A stretch of 64,000 bases of DNA from JBBEBE01 sp040882505 (GTDB lineage Bacteria; Bacteroidota; Rhodothermia; Balneolales; Balneolaceae). A program made the translations under genes and the position numbers. Location of the stretch: NCBI GenBank assembly GCA_040882505.1, contig JBBEBE010000008.1:357682-421681 (forward strand). The letters run 5' to 3'. The notes beneath the pieces are model-generated. The model saw only the letters and a list, made by a program, of their open reading frames with translations, was not told where the DNA came from and ran no database searches. Positions 44,935 through 54,275 of this stretch are shown in pieces (the first letter of the stretch is position 1; each line of letters starts with the position of its first letter).

Positions 44935-45792
44935 ATGAAACTTTCGCTTGTGCAAAATGTTGCAACCCCGGATTCCGGGGAAAATCTGAGCGCTACCCGG
45001 AACATGGTTCGCGAAGCCGCTTCAAACGGTGCCGAAGTGGTGCTTTTGCAGGAGCTGTTTCATACGCCCTACTTCTGTCGGGAGATCGATCCTTCCTGGT
45101 TTGACGAGGCGAACAGGATTCCCGGTCCGCTGGTCGACGAGCTTTCTGCGTGGGCACGCGAAGAGGGGGTGGTCCTGATCGCTCCGCTGTTCGAAGAGGC
45201 TGCACCCGGACTCTGTTACAACTCACTGGTCGTGATCGAAAAGGATGGCTCCCTGCTGGGCAGGTACCGGAAAATGCACATTCCCGACGATCCGGGATTT
45301 TACGAAAAGTACTACTTCCGGCCCGGGGACGAAGGATATCGTGTATTTGACACATCGGCCGGGAAAATAGGCACGTTGATCTGTTGGGATCAGTGGTTTC
45401 CCGAAGCGGCACGCCTGACGGCCATGAAAGGGGCCGATCTTCTGGTCTATCCAACGGCCATCGGCAGGTTGAGCGAGGAGACGCTGACCCAAGAGGCGAC
45501 GTACCACGACGCCTGGCAAACCATTCAGCGTTCACACGCCATCGCCAACGGCTGTTTTGTGGCCGCCGTGAACCGGGTCGGACAGGAGGGAGACCTTCAT
45601 TTTTGGGGTCGTTCGTTTGTCTGCGGGCCCATGGGACAGATCCTGGCCGAGGCCGGAACAGATCCGCAAGTTCTCCACTGTGAGCTGGATGTCGCCTCGA
45701 TTCGAAAACAGCGCCAAACGTGGCCCTTTTTCAGGGATCGACGCACCGATAGCTACGGAGGAATGTTGCACGGATGGGGAGGGCAGCTGTGA
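44935..45792 (+). CDS. aguB: N-carbamoylputrescine amidase
   Basis: A 285-residue nitrilase-superfamily enzyme that hydrolyses N-carbamoylputrescine to putrescine. The Glu-Lys-Cys triad is seen in VLLQELF, RYRKMHIPDD and TLICWDQWFPE. From the ATG at 44935 (MKLSLVQNVAT) the length is normal; the frame extends 17 codons upstream. Its TGA overlaps the GTG of aguA, so both enzymes of agmatine use are made together. Confidence 0.94.
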   Translation: MKLSLVQNVATPDSGENLSATRNMVREAASNGAEVVLLQELFHTPYFCREIDPSWFDEANRIPGPLVDELSAWAREEGVVLIAPLFEEAAPGLCYNSLVVIEKDGSLLGRYRKMHIPDDPGFYEKYYFRPGDEGYRVFDTSAGKIGTLICWDQWFPEAARLTAMKGADLLVYPTAIGRLSEETLTQEATYHDAWQTIQRSHAIANGCFVAAVNRVGQEGDLHFWGRSFVCGPMGQILAEAGTDPQVLHCELDVASIRKQRQTWPFFRDRRTDSYGGMLHGWGGQL

Positions 45793-46922
45793 GTTTGGAC
45801 CTCTCCAGCGGGTTTTCGGCCGCTGCACTCGGATATCGCTGGCCCGCCGAGTGGGAACCGCATGCGGCGACCCTCATGAGCTGGCCCACCAATCGGCAGA
45901 CCTGGCCGGGAGAACGACTGGAGCGTGTAGAGCGGGTCTATATCGATCTCTTGCGGGAACTCTCCCGGGTGGAACCGGTTCTGCTTCTGGTCAGCCCCGC
46001 AACGATACGCGACCTCCGGAAACGGCTGGAACGCATCCTGCCGGAAGAGTCAACCGTCTTTCTGCTGCCGGAGGCGACCAACGACGCTTGGGCCCGTGAT
46101 TACGCCCCGTTTACCATCTTTCGAGAGGCCCCGGGTGAGGAGCGAGAGCTCATGTTGATCGATTGGGAGTTCAACGCCTGGGGAGGCAAGTACCCGCCAT
46201 GGTCGTTGGACAATGCCGTTCCCTCGCGCCTGGCCGACCGATACCGGTTGCCGATCATGAAACCCGGAATCATTCTGGAGGGAGGAGCCGTCGAATCCAA
46301 TGGCGCAGGCGTATTGATGACGACAGAGTCGGTCTTGTTGAACCAGAACCGGAACCCGGAGCTGAATCGGGAAGGCATGGAGTATGTGCTGCAACGGGTA
46401 CTGGGAGTCGAGCAGATCCTCTGGTTGGGAGACGGGCTCAAGGGAGACGACACGGATGGACACATCGATGATATCGCACGGTTCGTCTCCAGCGACAGGA
46501 TTCTTGCCATGGCGCCCGCTGGCCCGGATGACGTGAACCGGGTGGCATTGCAAGAGAATCTCTCCAGATTGAACGAGGCCCGAACTCCGGATGGACGGGC
46601 CTATGACGTGGTGACGCTGCCGATGCCCAAGACCCGGATTGACGGAACCACGGTGGACGGGTCCATCCATGTCCCGGCCAGTTACGCCAACTTCTATATC
46701 GCCAACGGGATAGTCCTGGTTCCTCTCTATGATCAAGAACCGGACGCGGAGGCGCTTCGGGTCTTTCGGACCCTGTTCCCGGAACGGGGAGTGGTGGGGA
46801 TTCCGTGCGCCGACCTGGTCTGGGGCCAGGGGAGTATTCACTGTATTACGCACCCCCTCTATGGAATCGATCGCGAGCGAATGGAGCGAGCCGGGGGCGT
46901 TGCCCTCTTCTCCGGAAAATGA
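45789..46922 (+). CDS. aguA: Agmatine deiminase
   Basis: Converts agmatine to N-carbamoylputrescine plus ammonia. About 377 residues of the porphyromonas-type peptidylarginine deiminase family; the catalytic Cys is in WGQGSIHCITHP and other blocks are ATNDAWARDYAP, ILEGGAVESNG and GDDTDGHIDDIARF. I start at the GTG at 45789, which overlaps the aguB stop and has GGGGAGGG 5 bases upstream; an ATG at 45774 lies inside aguB. Together with aguB it gives putrescine for polyamines. Confidence 0.95.
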   Translation: MSLDLSSGFSAAALGYRWPAEWEPHAATLMSWPTNRQTWPGERLERVERVYIDLLRELSRVEPVLLLVSPATIRDLRKRLERILPEESTVFLLPEATNDAWARDYAPFTIFREAPGEERELMLIDWEFNAWGGKYPPWSLDNAVPSRLADRYRLPIMKPGIILEGGAVESNGAGVLMTTESVLLNQNRNPELNREGMEYVLQRVLGVEQILWLGDGLKGDDTDGHIDDIARFVSSDRILAMAPAGPDDVNRVALQENLSRLNEARTPDGRAYDVVTLPMPKTRIDGTTVDGSIHVPASYANFYIANGIVLVPLYDQEPDAEALRVFRTLFPERGVVGIPCADLVWGQGSIHCITHPLYGIDRERMERAGGVALFSGK

Positions 46923-47002
46923 GTTCATATTCCCTGCATTGTTCTTTATCTTTCGCCGATTGGATAACGGCTTGAACAAAATTGTTTACCAACCGGCAAA
47001 CC

Positions 47003-48454
47003 ATGTCTACCATTGCGAATGAGAAGTATGAAGCGGTCATCGGACTCGAAGTCCATGCACAGCTGCTCACGGAGAGCAAAGCGTTTGCACCTGTTTCAAC
47101 GGAATTCGGTGCCTCTCCCAACACTCAGGTGTCTCCGCTCTGTTTGGGGCATCCGGGAACCCTTCCGGTCCTGAATGAAAATCTGGTCCGCTACATTATC
47201 CGGATGGGGTTGGCGATCGACTGCAAAATTGCCGAAAAATCGATCTTTGCACGGAAGAACTACTTCTATCCCGATCTCCCGAAAGGATATCAGATCTCCC
47301 AGTTTGATACCCCGATCTGTTACGACGGATTTCTCGACATCAAGCTCGAAGACTATGAGAAGCGCATCGGCATCACTCGAATCCATATGGAGGAGGATGC
47401 CGGAAAATCGATTCATGACCAGGATCCGATGCATACACTGGTCGACTTGAACCGTGCCGGAGTCCCGCTCATCGAGATTGTCTCCGAACCGGACCTGCGC
47501 ACGCCGGCCGAAGCGTACGCCTATTTGACCCGATTGCGTCAAATCGTCCAGTATCTGGAGATCTGTGACGGCAACATGGAGGAGGGAAGTTTTCGTTGTG
47601 ATGCGAACGTATCCATCCGCCCGCGGGGTCAGAAAGAGCTGGGTACGCGAACCGAGCTCAAGAACATGAACTCGTTCCGGAATGTGGAGCGGGCCATTCA
47701 TTTCGAAATCGACCGACAGATCGAGCTGGTCGAATCCGGGGGAGACGTGGTTCAACACACCCTTCTCTGGGATCCGAACAAGTTGGAGACGCGACAGATG
47801 CGCTCCAAAGAGGAGGCTCACGACTATCGCTACTTCCCGGAACCGGATATCCCGCCCGTGGTTGTGCAACCGGAGCTTCTCGAAGAGATTCGTGCCGAAC
47901 TCCCCGAGTTGCCGGACAAACGCAAGATTCGATTCGAACAGGAGTTGGGCCTCTCGCTCGAAGATGCCGTGACATTGACAGAGAACCGCTATCTTGCCGA
48001 TTATTATGAAGAGGTGGTCGGCGCCCTCGGAGACGCCAAGGCTGCCGCCAACGTGGTCATGACCGAAGTCCTTCGCGTGCTCAATGAACAGGGGCTCGAG
48101 ATTCGGTCATTCCCGATCGGAGCCGACCGGTTGGCCCGCCTTATTGCACTCAAAACCGACGACAAGATCAACTCTTCGGCCCTTCAGACGCTGTTCAACG
48201 AAATGTTGGAACAGGAAGGTGAACCGGATGATCTGGCCCGGGAGATGAATCTGATACAGGTGTCCGACAGCTCCTTTATCGAGCCGATTATCACCTCCGT
48301 GATCGAAGAGAATCCGGAGGAGGCTCAAAAATACCGGGATGGAAAGAAACAGGTGATCGGCTTCTTTATCGGGCAGGTCATGAAACAGTCCCGGGGCAAG
48401 GCCAATCCCAAGCAGGTTCGGGAGCTGATCGCAGCTGCGCTGGACCGCTCGTGA
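47003..48454 (+). CDS. gatB: Aspartyl/glutamyl-tRNA amidotransferase subunit B
   Basis: Transfers the amide from GatA-bound ammonia onto Glu-tRNA(Gln) or Asp-tRNA(Asn). The 483-residue protein from the ATG at 47003 has the VIGLEVHAQLLT start, the catalytic domain (KGYQISQFDTPI, VDLNRAGVPLIEIVSEPD, RCDANVSIRP) and the C-terminal YqeY-like helical domain. gatA and gatC are not in the window, which is common since the genes are often scattered. A TTG 7 codons upstream is less likely as start. Confidence 0.97.
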   Translation: MSTIANEKYEAVIGLEVHAQLLTESKAFAPVSTEFGASPNTQVSPLCLGHPGTLPVLNENLVRYIIRMGLAIDCKIAEKSIFARKNYFYPDLPKGYQISQFDTPICYDGFLDIKLEDYEKRIGITRIHMEEDAGKSIHDQDPMHTLVDLNRAGVPLIEIVSEPDLRTPAEAYAYLTRLRQIVQYLEICDGNMEEGSFRCDANVSIRPRGQKELGTRTELKNMNSFRNVERAIHFEIDRQIELVESGGDVVQHTLLWDPNKLETRQMRSKEEAHDYRYFPEPDIPPVVVQPELLEEIRAELPELPDKRKIRFEQELGLSLEDAVTLTENRYLADYYEEVVGALGDAKAAANVVMTEVLRVLNEQGLEIRSFPIGADRLARLIALKTDDKINSSALQTLFNEMLEQEGEPDDLAREMNLIQVSDSSFIEPIITSVIEENPEEAQKYRDGKKQVIGFFIGQVMKQSRGKANPKQVRELIAAALDRS

Positions 48455-48507
48455 GTGCATCGGGTTGAACCGGCCGGAGGGCATGGACATACAGGTTTCA
48501 GGGATTA

Positions 48508-49935
48508 ATGCGGTGCCGTGAGATGGATCGCAACAGAATGTGGATAGAGCGAATGAGAAGACAAACAGGACTGGTTGTTGCTACGTTACTTTTGTTGTCC
48601 GCGTGTGGACCCTCTGAAGAGGGAGAACTGCACAGCGCCCAAATCTATGGTCAAATCACCGTCGACGAGGAGCTGGATACGCTACGGGACTACAGCCAGT
48701 TCGAGCTTCTGATCCAGCAGCGACTGGCCGGAGGACTCCAGACCGATACGGTCTTTTTTGCCGAAACCGACGGGGACGGATACTATGGAGGCGAAGCCCA
48801 ATTCAGCAACAGCGGGATCTATTCGCTCCGTGTCTCGCGATATGGAGAGGAGTTGGCCTGGAGTGATCTGGTTCTGGCCCCCGAAGACACCATCGAATTC
48901 AGCGCCGAGTTTCCGGACGTCGAGCAGACGGCCACCATCTCCTCGAGAGAGAACGACCTCTACCGCTCCTATTTGCGGCTACAGACCGGTGTCAATCGAC
49001 TATTCCGGTTTGCACAAGCGGGATATGTCTCGGGCGACTCCCTGAATCAGGAGATTCAGAAATGGAGCGATCTGATGTGGGACTTTCACCTCGATCATCC
49101 CAACCGCTTTACCGGCAGACAGTCCGGTGCAGCCTCCCTGCGACTATTGGAAGGGTGGAATGACAGTTTGATGGTCACCCGACTGGAGAACGCCGTTGAG
49201 CGGGACCCCCAATTCATTCCGTTTGCCTCTCGAATCGGTGTTCAGTTTCATGCACGAACCGAAGGGCTGGATCGGGCATTGACCTATCTGGACTCGCTTC
49301 GGGGCAAGAGCCCGGACGAGGAGTTCCACCGTCAGCTTTCGATGACGCGTGTAAAACTTCTTTATGACAGCTCCCGGGTCGATCAAGCGCGCCAGGAGTT
49401 TGCCGAATTCAAACGAACGTATGCCGGACGGGAAGATACGGACGCCTGGGTCGAACGGATTGAAGATGACCTGACTCGTCTGGCTCCCGGTTCGGACATT
49501 CCTGATTTCTCCATCGAAACCGTGGATGGGCAAACGCTCTCTCGGGAGTTGAAAATGGGATCTCCCTACATCCTGGAGTTTACACGGTTCGACAACCCGC
49601 TCTATCAGGATCAATTCGAGCGAAATGTGGCCATCCATCACATCTACAAGAACTACGGAATTGACTTCATCACCATTCCCTTCGGTGCCAATGAGATCGT
49701 TCTGAATGCTTTTTTCGAAGAGCGGACCCGGCTCTGGCCGGTGGCCGTGCCCAGTTCGTTCGAGGCCACGGACCTGGTCGAGCAGTTCAACATCAACGTC
49801 ATCCCGACCCGCATACTGGTGGATCGTCACGGACATGTGGTCCGGAAATATGAAGGCACCGAATACGCAGACATCATTCGGGGGCTTCGACTGGTCCTGG
49901 ATGGCACCGAACCTGAAGAACCCGTTCAACCGTAA
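48508..49935 (+). CDS. TlpA-like thioredoxin-fold lipoprotein without CXXC
   Basis: Exported lipoprotein with a lipobox (ATLLLLSACG). Residues about 40-320 are a DUF4369-like beta and helical N-terminal region, followed by a thioredoxin-like domain at about 330-460 (PDFSIETVDGQTLSREL). The segment that should hold the CXXC in TlpA enzymes reads EFTRFDNPLYQDQFE, with no cysteine, so it cannot be a redox enzyme in the usual way. Several ATGs are in frame; the start at 48553 (MRRQTGLVV) gives the best signal peptide. tpiA follows 9 bases downstream. Confidence 0.8.
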   Translation: MRCREMDRNRMWIERMRRQTGLVVATLLLLSACGPSEEGELHSAQIYGQITVDEELDTLRDYSQFELLIQQRLAGGLQTDTVFFAETDGDGYYGGEAQFSNSGIYSLRVSRYGEELAWSDLVLAPEDTIEFSAEFPDVEQTATISSRENDLYRSYLRLQTGVNRLFRFAQAGYVSGDSLNQEIQKWSDLMWDFHLDHPNRFTGRQSGAASLRLLEGWNDSLMVTRLENAVERDPQFIPFASRIGVQFHARTEGLDRALTYLDSLRGKSPDEEFHRQLSMTRVKLLYDSSRVDQARQEFAEFKRTYAGREDTDAWVERIEDDLTRLAPGSDIPDFSIETVDGQTLSRELKMGSPYILEFTRFDNPLYQDQFERNVAIHHIYKNYGIDFITIPFGANEIVLNAFFEERTRLWPVAVPSSFEATDLVEQFNINVIPTRILVDRHGHVVRKYEGTEYADIIRGLRLVLDGTEPEEPVQP

Positions 49936-49944
49936 GGAGAGAGT

Positions 49945-50715
49945 ATGAATCGATATTTGATTGCCGGGAACTGGAAAATGAATCAAGGACCGGAAGAGGC
50001 CAACGAGCTGCTGTCCGGGTTGCGTACCCGCATTCATGCAGAAGAGGAGGGCGTCGATATTGTTGTTTGTCCGCCGTTTGTGACGCTGTCCGAGGCTCGA
50101 AGAATTCTCAACGGTTCCGATGTTCACATTGGCGCGCAAAACCTTCACCATGAAGAGAAGGGAGCCTTTACCGGGGAGATCAGCGCATCCATGCTCACGC
50201 AGTCCGGATGCCGGTATGTGATCTGCGGGCATTCGGAGCGCCGAGACCTGTTTGGCGAGGACGACGCGCTCATCGCCAAAAAAGTACACGCTGCACAGGC
50301 CGCCGGCCTCCTTGCCATTCTTTGTGTGGGAGAGCATCTCGAGCAGCGAAAAAGCGGGGACCACGAGGCTGTCGTCAAACAGCAGCTCCTGGCGGTCCTC
50401 TCCAATCTGAACAAAGAGGATGCTGCGCGGTTGGTCATTGCCTATGAACCGGTCTGGGCGATCGGAACTGGGGAGACCGCCACACCTGCACAGGCGCAAG
50501 AGATGCATCGGTACATTCGATCCATTCTCGACGAGACATTCGGGAATGAGATCGCCGCAGGCATCCGAATCCTTTATGGCGGAAGCATGAAACCCGCCAA
50601 TGCCCAGGAACTACTCGAGCAACGCGACGTGGATGGCGGCCTGATTGGCGGAGCCAGCCTGGACGCGTCCAGTTTCACAGAGATCATTTCGATCGCCCAA
50701 CAAATCGACAAGTAA
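49945..50715 (+). CDS. tpiA: Triosephosphate isomerase
   Basis: Interconverts dihydroxyacetone phosphate and glyceraldehyde 3-phosphate. The 256-residue TIM barrel has all catalytic blocks: GNWKMN (Lys), CGHSERR (His), AYEPVWAIGTG (Glu) and YGGSMKPAN (phosphate loop). It lies 9 bases after the TlpA-like gene, and purD starts 1 base after its stop, so the three are in one transcript. Confidence 0.98.
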   Translation: MNRYLIAGNWKMNQGPEEANELLSGLRTRIHAEEEGVDIVVCPPFVTLSEARRILNGSDVHIGAQNLHHEEKGAFTGEISASMLTQSGCRYVICGHSERRDLFGEDDALIAKKVHAAQAAGLLAILCVGEHLEQRKSGDHEAVVKQQLLAVLSNLNKEDAARLVIAYEPVWAIGTGETATPAQAQEMHRYIRSILDETFGNEIAAGIRILYGGSMKPANAQELLEQRDVDGGLIGGASLDASSFTEIISIAQQIDK

Positions 50716-50716
50716 C

Positions 50717-52006
50717 ATGGACAAGCAGCGAATTCTGCTCATCGGGACGGGTGGGCGTGAACACGCCATGGCCTGGAAAATGGCGCAATCTCCCTGGCTC
50801 GAAGAGTTGATCATCGCCGGAGGAAATCCGGGGATGGCCGTATTGGGCGAATGTGTGGATCTGGATGTCTCGGACCCCGATCAGGTGATCCGGTTTTGCA
50901 AAAAGCGATCCGTCTCGCTCGTGGTTGTGGGCCCGGAACAACCCCTGGTGGATGGGTTGGTGGACGCCCTGGAAGAGGCCGATATCGCTGCCTTTGGCCC
51001 CCGAATGGACGCCGCCCGCCTGGAAGGCAGCAAGGAGTTTGCCAAGGCGTTCATGGAGAAGTACCAAATTCCGACAGCGGCTCACCGCACCTTTCCCATT
51101 GAAGAGGCCGGGGAGGCCCTCTCCTGGATTCGAGAACAGAACCGATACCCCGTGGTCCTGAAAGCCGACGGACTGGCCGCCGGCAAGGGCGTCTTCATCT
51201 GCGAGACGGAGGCAGAGGCCGACGCGCGTCTCCAGCAACTGGCCGAGGACCCCGCTCTCTCATCGGCCGCCGCCAACGTGGTTGTCGAAGAGTTCATGGA
51301 CGGGGAAGAGGCGTCCGTATTTGTTCTGAGCGACGGGTATACCGCACGCACCCTTCACAACGCCCAAGATCACAAACGGGCCGGAGACGGAGACACCGGG
51401 CTGAACACAGGAGGCATGGGGGCCTACTGCCCGGCACCGGTCGTCACCAGTGAGCTGCTCGAAGAGATCGAGAGGCGCATCATCCAGCCAACGATTACCG
51501 GCATGCAGATCGAAGAGTCTCCGTACAAAGGAATCCTCTATGTCGGGCTCATGATCACCGACGAAGGGCCCAAAGTGGTCGAGTACAACTGCCGGTTCGG
51601 GGATCCGGAGTGTCAGGTGATTCTGCCGGCCTTGAAGAACGATCTGATCGAGCTCATCATGAGCTGCGAGGAGGAGCGCCTGGACGAGAAAGAGATTGAG
51701 CTGGAGTCGGATACCTACTGCTGTGTCGTGGTGGCCAGCGGCGGCTACCCGCAGGCCTACGAGAAAGGAAAATCGATCACCGGACTGGACAAGGTCGACG
51801 AACAAACCTTGATCTTTCATGCGGGAACCCGCATTGACGGATCGCTTCTGGTGACCAACGGTGGACGGGTCCTGAACGTTATCGGACGGGGCGCCACCCT
51901 GAAAGAGGCGATCGACCATGTCTACCAAAATGTGGGCAAGGTGAGCTTTGACGGCTCGTTTTACCGCAGCGATATCGGGAAGAAAGGGTTGGCCCGGCTT
52001 GCGTGA
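50717..52006 (+). CDS. purD: Phosphoribosylamine-glycine ligase
   Basis: ATP-grasp enzyme making GAR in purine synthesis. From ATG 50717 it is 429 residues. Blocks: GTGGREHAMAWK, VVVGPEQPLVDGLVD, SKEFAKAFM, VLKADGLAAGKGVF, DHKRAGDGDTGLNTGGMGAY, EYNCRFGDPECQ. The frame extends 24 codons into tpiA without support. The stop overlaps the LuxE-like gene by 8 bases. Confidence 0.97.
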   Translation: MDKQRILLIGTGGREHAMAWKMAQSPWLEELIIAGGNPGMAVLGECVDLDVSDPDQVIRFCKKRSVSLVVVGPEQPLVDGLVDALEEADIAAFGPRMDAARLEGSKEFAKAFMEKYQIPTAAHRTFPIEEAGEALSWIREQNRYPVVLKADGLAAGKGVFICETEAEADARLQQLAEDPALSSAAANVVVEEFMDGEEASVFVLSDGYTARTLHNAQDHKRAGDGDTGLNTGGMGAYCPAPVVTSELLEEIERRIIQPTITGMQIEESPYKGILYVGLMITDEGPKVVEYNCRFGDPECQVILPALKNDLIELIMSCEEERLDEKEIELESDTYCCVVVASGGYPQAYEKGKSITGLDKVDEQTLIFHAGTRIDGSLLVTNGGRVLNVIGRGATLKEAIDHVYQNVGKVSFDGSFYRSDIGKKGLARLA

Positions 52007-53006
52007 AGAGCTCCCACACGGATTGGACGAACGCATCTTTGACCCCGGAATCCCGTTTGAAGCCCGTCTGCAGGAGGTTCTTGCCTACCAGCGGAAAGCC
52101 AGCCCGATCTACGACACGTTCTACCGCTCGCTGATGCCCCACGGGGACCTCGCCGACCCGCCATCCCCCGACAATCTTCCGCTCTTGCCCATCGAGGCCT
52201 TCAAGGAGGCGCGCATCTGCACCGTGCCGCCCAAGCCGGATGAGCTCTACTTTCAGAGCAGCGGCACCGGCTCCATGAAACGAGCCACTCACCCGGTTCC
52301 CGACCCCGAACTCTACCGACGATCCGTTCAAAACGGGTTCGATCTCGTCTATCCAGCCGGCAGCGTGATTCTCGCCTGGCTGCCCGGTTATGAGGAGAAC
52401 CCGCACTCCTCGCTTATCTGGATGATCCAGGCGCTTATCGATCGGGACACCACCGGCCAGAGCCGCTTTGTCACAAAAGAGGAGATCCAACAGGGACTCC
52501 CGGACGACCTCCAGACCGGGCGCCCGATCCTTCTCATTGGCGCCGCCTTCGGGCTCATCGACCTGGCCGAATCCGGAAACCGACCTCTGCCCCAAGGCCT
52601 CACACTTATCGAAACCGGCGGCATGAAAACCCATCGGCGGGAGATGAGCAAGCAGGAGCTGCGAGCCCGCCTCTCGGAGGGGTTCAACCTCCCACTCGAA
52701 CAGATTCACTCCGAGTACGGCATGTGTGAACTCCTGAGCCAGGCCTACGCCACGGACGGCATCCACTTTGAGACGCCCCACTGGATGCGCGTCTCCATCC
52801 GAAAAGGGGAGAACCCCATGCAAGCCTGCACGCCCGGCGAAGAGGGCCGGATCGGAATCCTTGATCTGGCCAACCTCTACTCCTGCCCGTTTCTCCTCAC
52901 CGGAGATCGGGGCGTGATGGATGAGAAGGGGCGATTTCAGGTGCTGGGCCGCTGGCAACCGACCGACCTGCGGGGCTGCAATTTCCTGGTCGATACCGAC
53001 GGCTAA
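51999..53006 (+). CDS. LuxE-like acyl-protein synthetase family protein
   Basis: A protein of about 335 residues in the acyl-protein synthetase (LuxE/PaaK-like) family: SSGTGSMKRATHP is the adenylate-forming P-loop-like motif, LIGAAFGLIDLAE and SEYGMCELLSQAYA follow, and the C-terminus has DLANLYSCPFLLTGDRGVM. Such enzymes activate fatty acids or aryl acids as acyl-adenylates. The start is unclear; TTG at 51999 overlaps the purD stop by 8 bases, and another TTG at 51948 would overlap more. No luciferase genes are near. The end lies 75 bases from the convergent crtY. Confidence 0.82.
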   Translation: MREELPHGLDERIFDPGIPFEARLQEVLAYQRKASPIYDTFYRSLMPHGDLADPPSPDNLPLLPIEAFKEARICTVPPKPDELYFQSSGTGSMKRATHPVPDPELYRRSVQNGFDLVYPAGSVILAWLPGYEENPHSSLIWMIQALIDRDTTGQSRFVTKEEIQQGLPDDLQTGRPILLIGAAFGLIDLAESGNRPLPQGLTLIETGGMKTHRREMSKQELRARLSEGFNLPLEQIHSEYGMCELLSQAYATDGIHFETPHWMRVSIRKGENPMQACTPGEEGRIGILDLANLYSCPFLLTGDRGVMDEKGRFQVLGRWQPTDLRGCNFLVDTDG

Positions 53007-53081
53007 CGGTCGTACGCTCAACTCTCCACATCCCAATTCTTCAAAACAAGGGACTCACGCACCGGTCAAAGGCAGTCCGAA

Positions 53082-54275
53082 TCAGGCCCCTGAAAAAATG
53101 CGACCTTTCATGCGCCAGATTGCCCGAAAGAAGGGTCCGGGCGGCATACTCAGAAAGATCCCGAGCTCCTGGACGACGCGGGTCTCCTGATTCAAAAAGG
53201 CGAGGACCCGCTCCAGATCATTTCTCTCAAACAGGCGGTGAAAGACCTCCCGGCCCCACTCGGGCTCCTTCACCAAGAGGTCCAGCAGCATCATGTCGTA
53301 GATCCGAAACCGATACGGATTCCCGGGCCACTGCGGGGGCGGGTCTCCGGCGACCAGAGCCTCGGTCATACTCTTCGCATGGCGGACAATCTGCCGAAAC
53401 GTGTAGCCGCTGCTTGGCTTGGCCAGTCCGGCCACCGCGCCCGTGTGGATGATCCGTGAGTCGGGCGCCCGGTAGCGCCGATCCTCCATGGGGATGACAC
53501 CCTGCTCTTTGCGCTCGATCCGGTAGGTTCCCTCCTGGAGCCCCCACTCGGTCTCCAGCCACTCCCGGATCGCCTCTTCATACACCGCAGCGGGAAGAAC
53601 CTCCCCGGAGAAGAGCGTATGCTCGACCAACGCCCGGTTGCCGGAAAAGGGGAGAAGGTAGAAGAAGGTGAGCCCGCCCAACTGCTCGGTATCGAAATCC
53701 ATGAGTCGGGCGCGATTCGGGTCGAACCGGGGCGAGTCGGTGACAATCTCCCACCCGAGAAAGTGTTGCAGCAAGCGGTTCGTGAGCGGGGCCTGGTCCC
53801 ATCCCGGAGGAGAGACGATACTCTGGACCGCCCAAGGGGCCGATCGCTCCCCGCGGCTGGTCTGGATCACGGCCTGCTCGCCATCGGGAGATTCGTCCAG
53901 GCCCGAAATCTCTGCTTCCAGATAGGTGACATTGCTCGCCCCCCAATAGCGCTCCTTCAGATGAGAGATATACGCACCCGACGAAAGGCAAGCGTACCGG
54001 TAGCGATCCAGCTTCCCGTGAAGATGCTCTCCCCGGGAGACGATATCCAGCTCGCCCCACCCGTGCAGCAGCTCCTCCATGTAGAGCGGAGGCTTGTCCC
54101 AGAAGCACCAGGTGCGGTCGTTACGCGGCTCAAAGGATTGATCGACCATCAGGAACTTCCGATCCCGCCAGGGGCTCTGCATCAGGGAGTGGAGCAGGGT
54201 CCATCCGGCCGCCCCGGCTCCGGCGATGATCAGATCGGCGTCAGGAGCGCGCACGTTCCTCCGGGTGAAGCTCAC
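53082..54275 (-). CDS. crtY: Lycopene beta-cyclase (CrtY type)
   Basis: Flavoprotein that cyclises lycopene ends to beta-rings. About 397 residues with the Rossmann FAD motif DLIIAGAGAAGWTLL, the RTWCFWDK block and the GGLTFFYLLPFS and AGLAKPSSGYTF stretches of CrtY-type cyclases. The start is a GTG at 54275, 35 bases before the glycosyltransferase stop; another GTG at 54254 has GGAGG close by. crtB at 15.9 kb is the other carotenoid gene seen. Confidence 0.88.
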   Translation of the reverse strand: MSFTRRNVRAPDADLIIAGAGAAGWTLLHSLMQSPWRDRKFLMVDQSFEPRNDRTWCFWDKPPLYMEELLHGWGELDIVSRGEHLHGKLDRYRYACLSSGAYISHLKERYWGASNVTYLEAEISGLDESPDGEQAVIQTSRGERSAPWAVQSIVSPPGWDQAPLTNRLLQHFLGWEIVTDSPRFDPNRARLMDFDTEQLGGLTFFYLLPFSGNRALVEHTLFSGEVLPAAVYEEAIREWLETEWGLQEGTYRIERKEQGVIPMEDRRYRAPDSRIIHTGAVAGLAKPSSGYTFRQIVRHAKSMTEALVAGDPPPQWPGNPYRFRIYDMMLLDLLVKEPEWGREVFHRLFERNDLERVLAFLNQETRVVQELGIFLSMPPGPFFRAIWRMKGRIFSGA

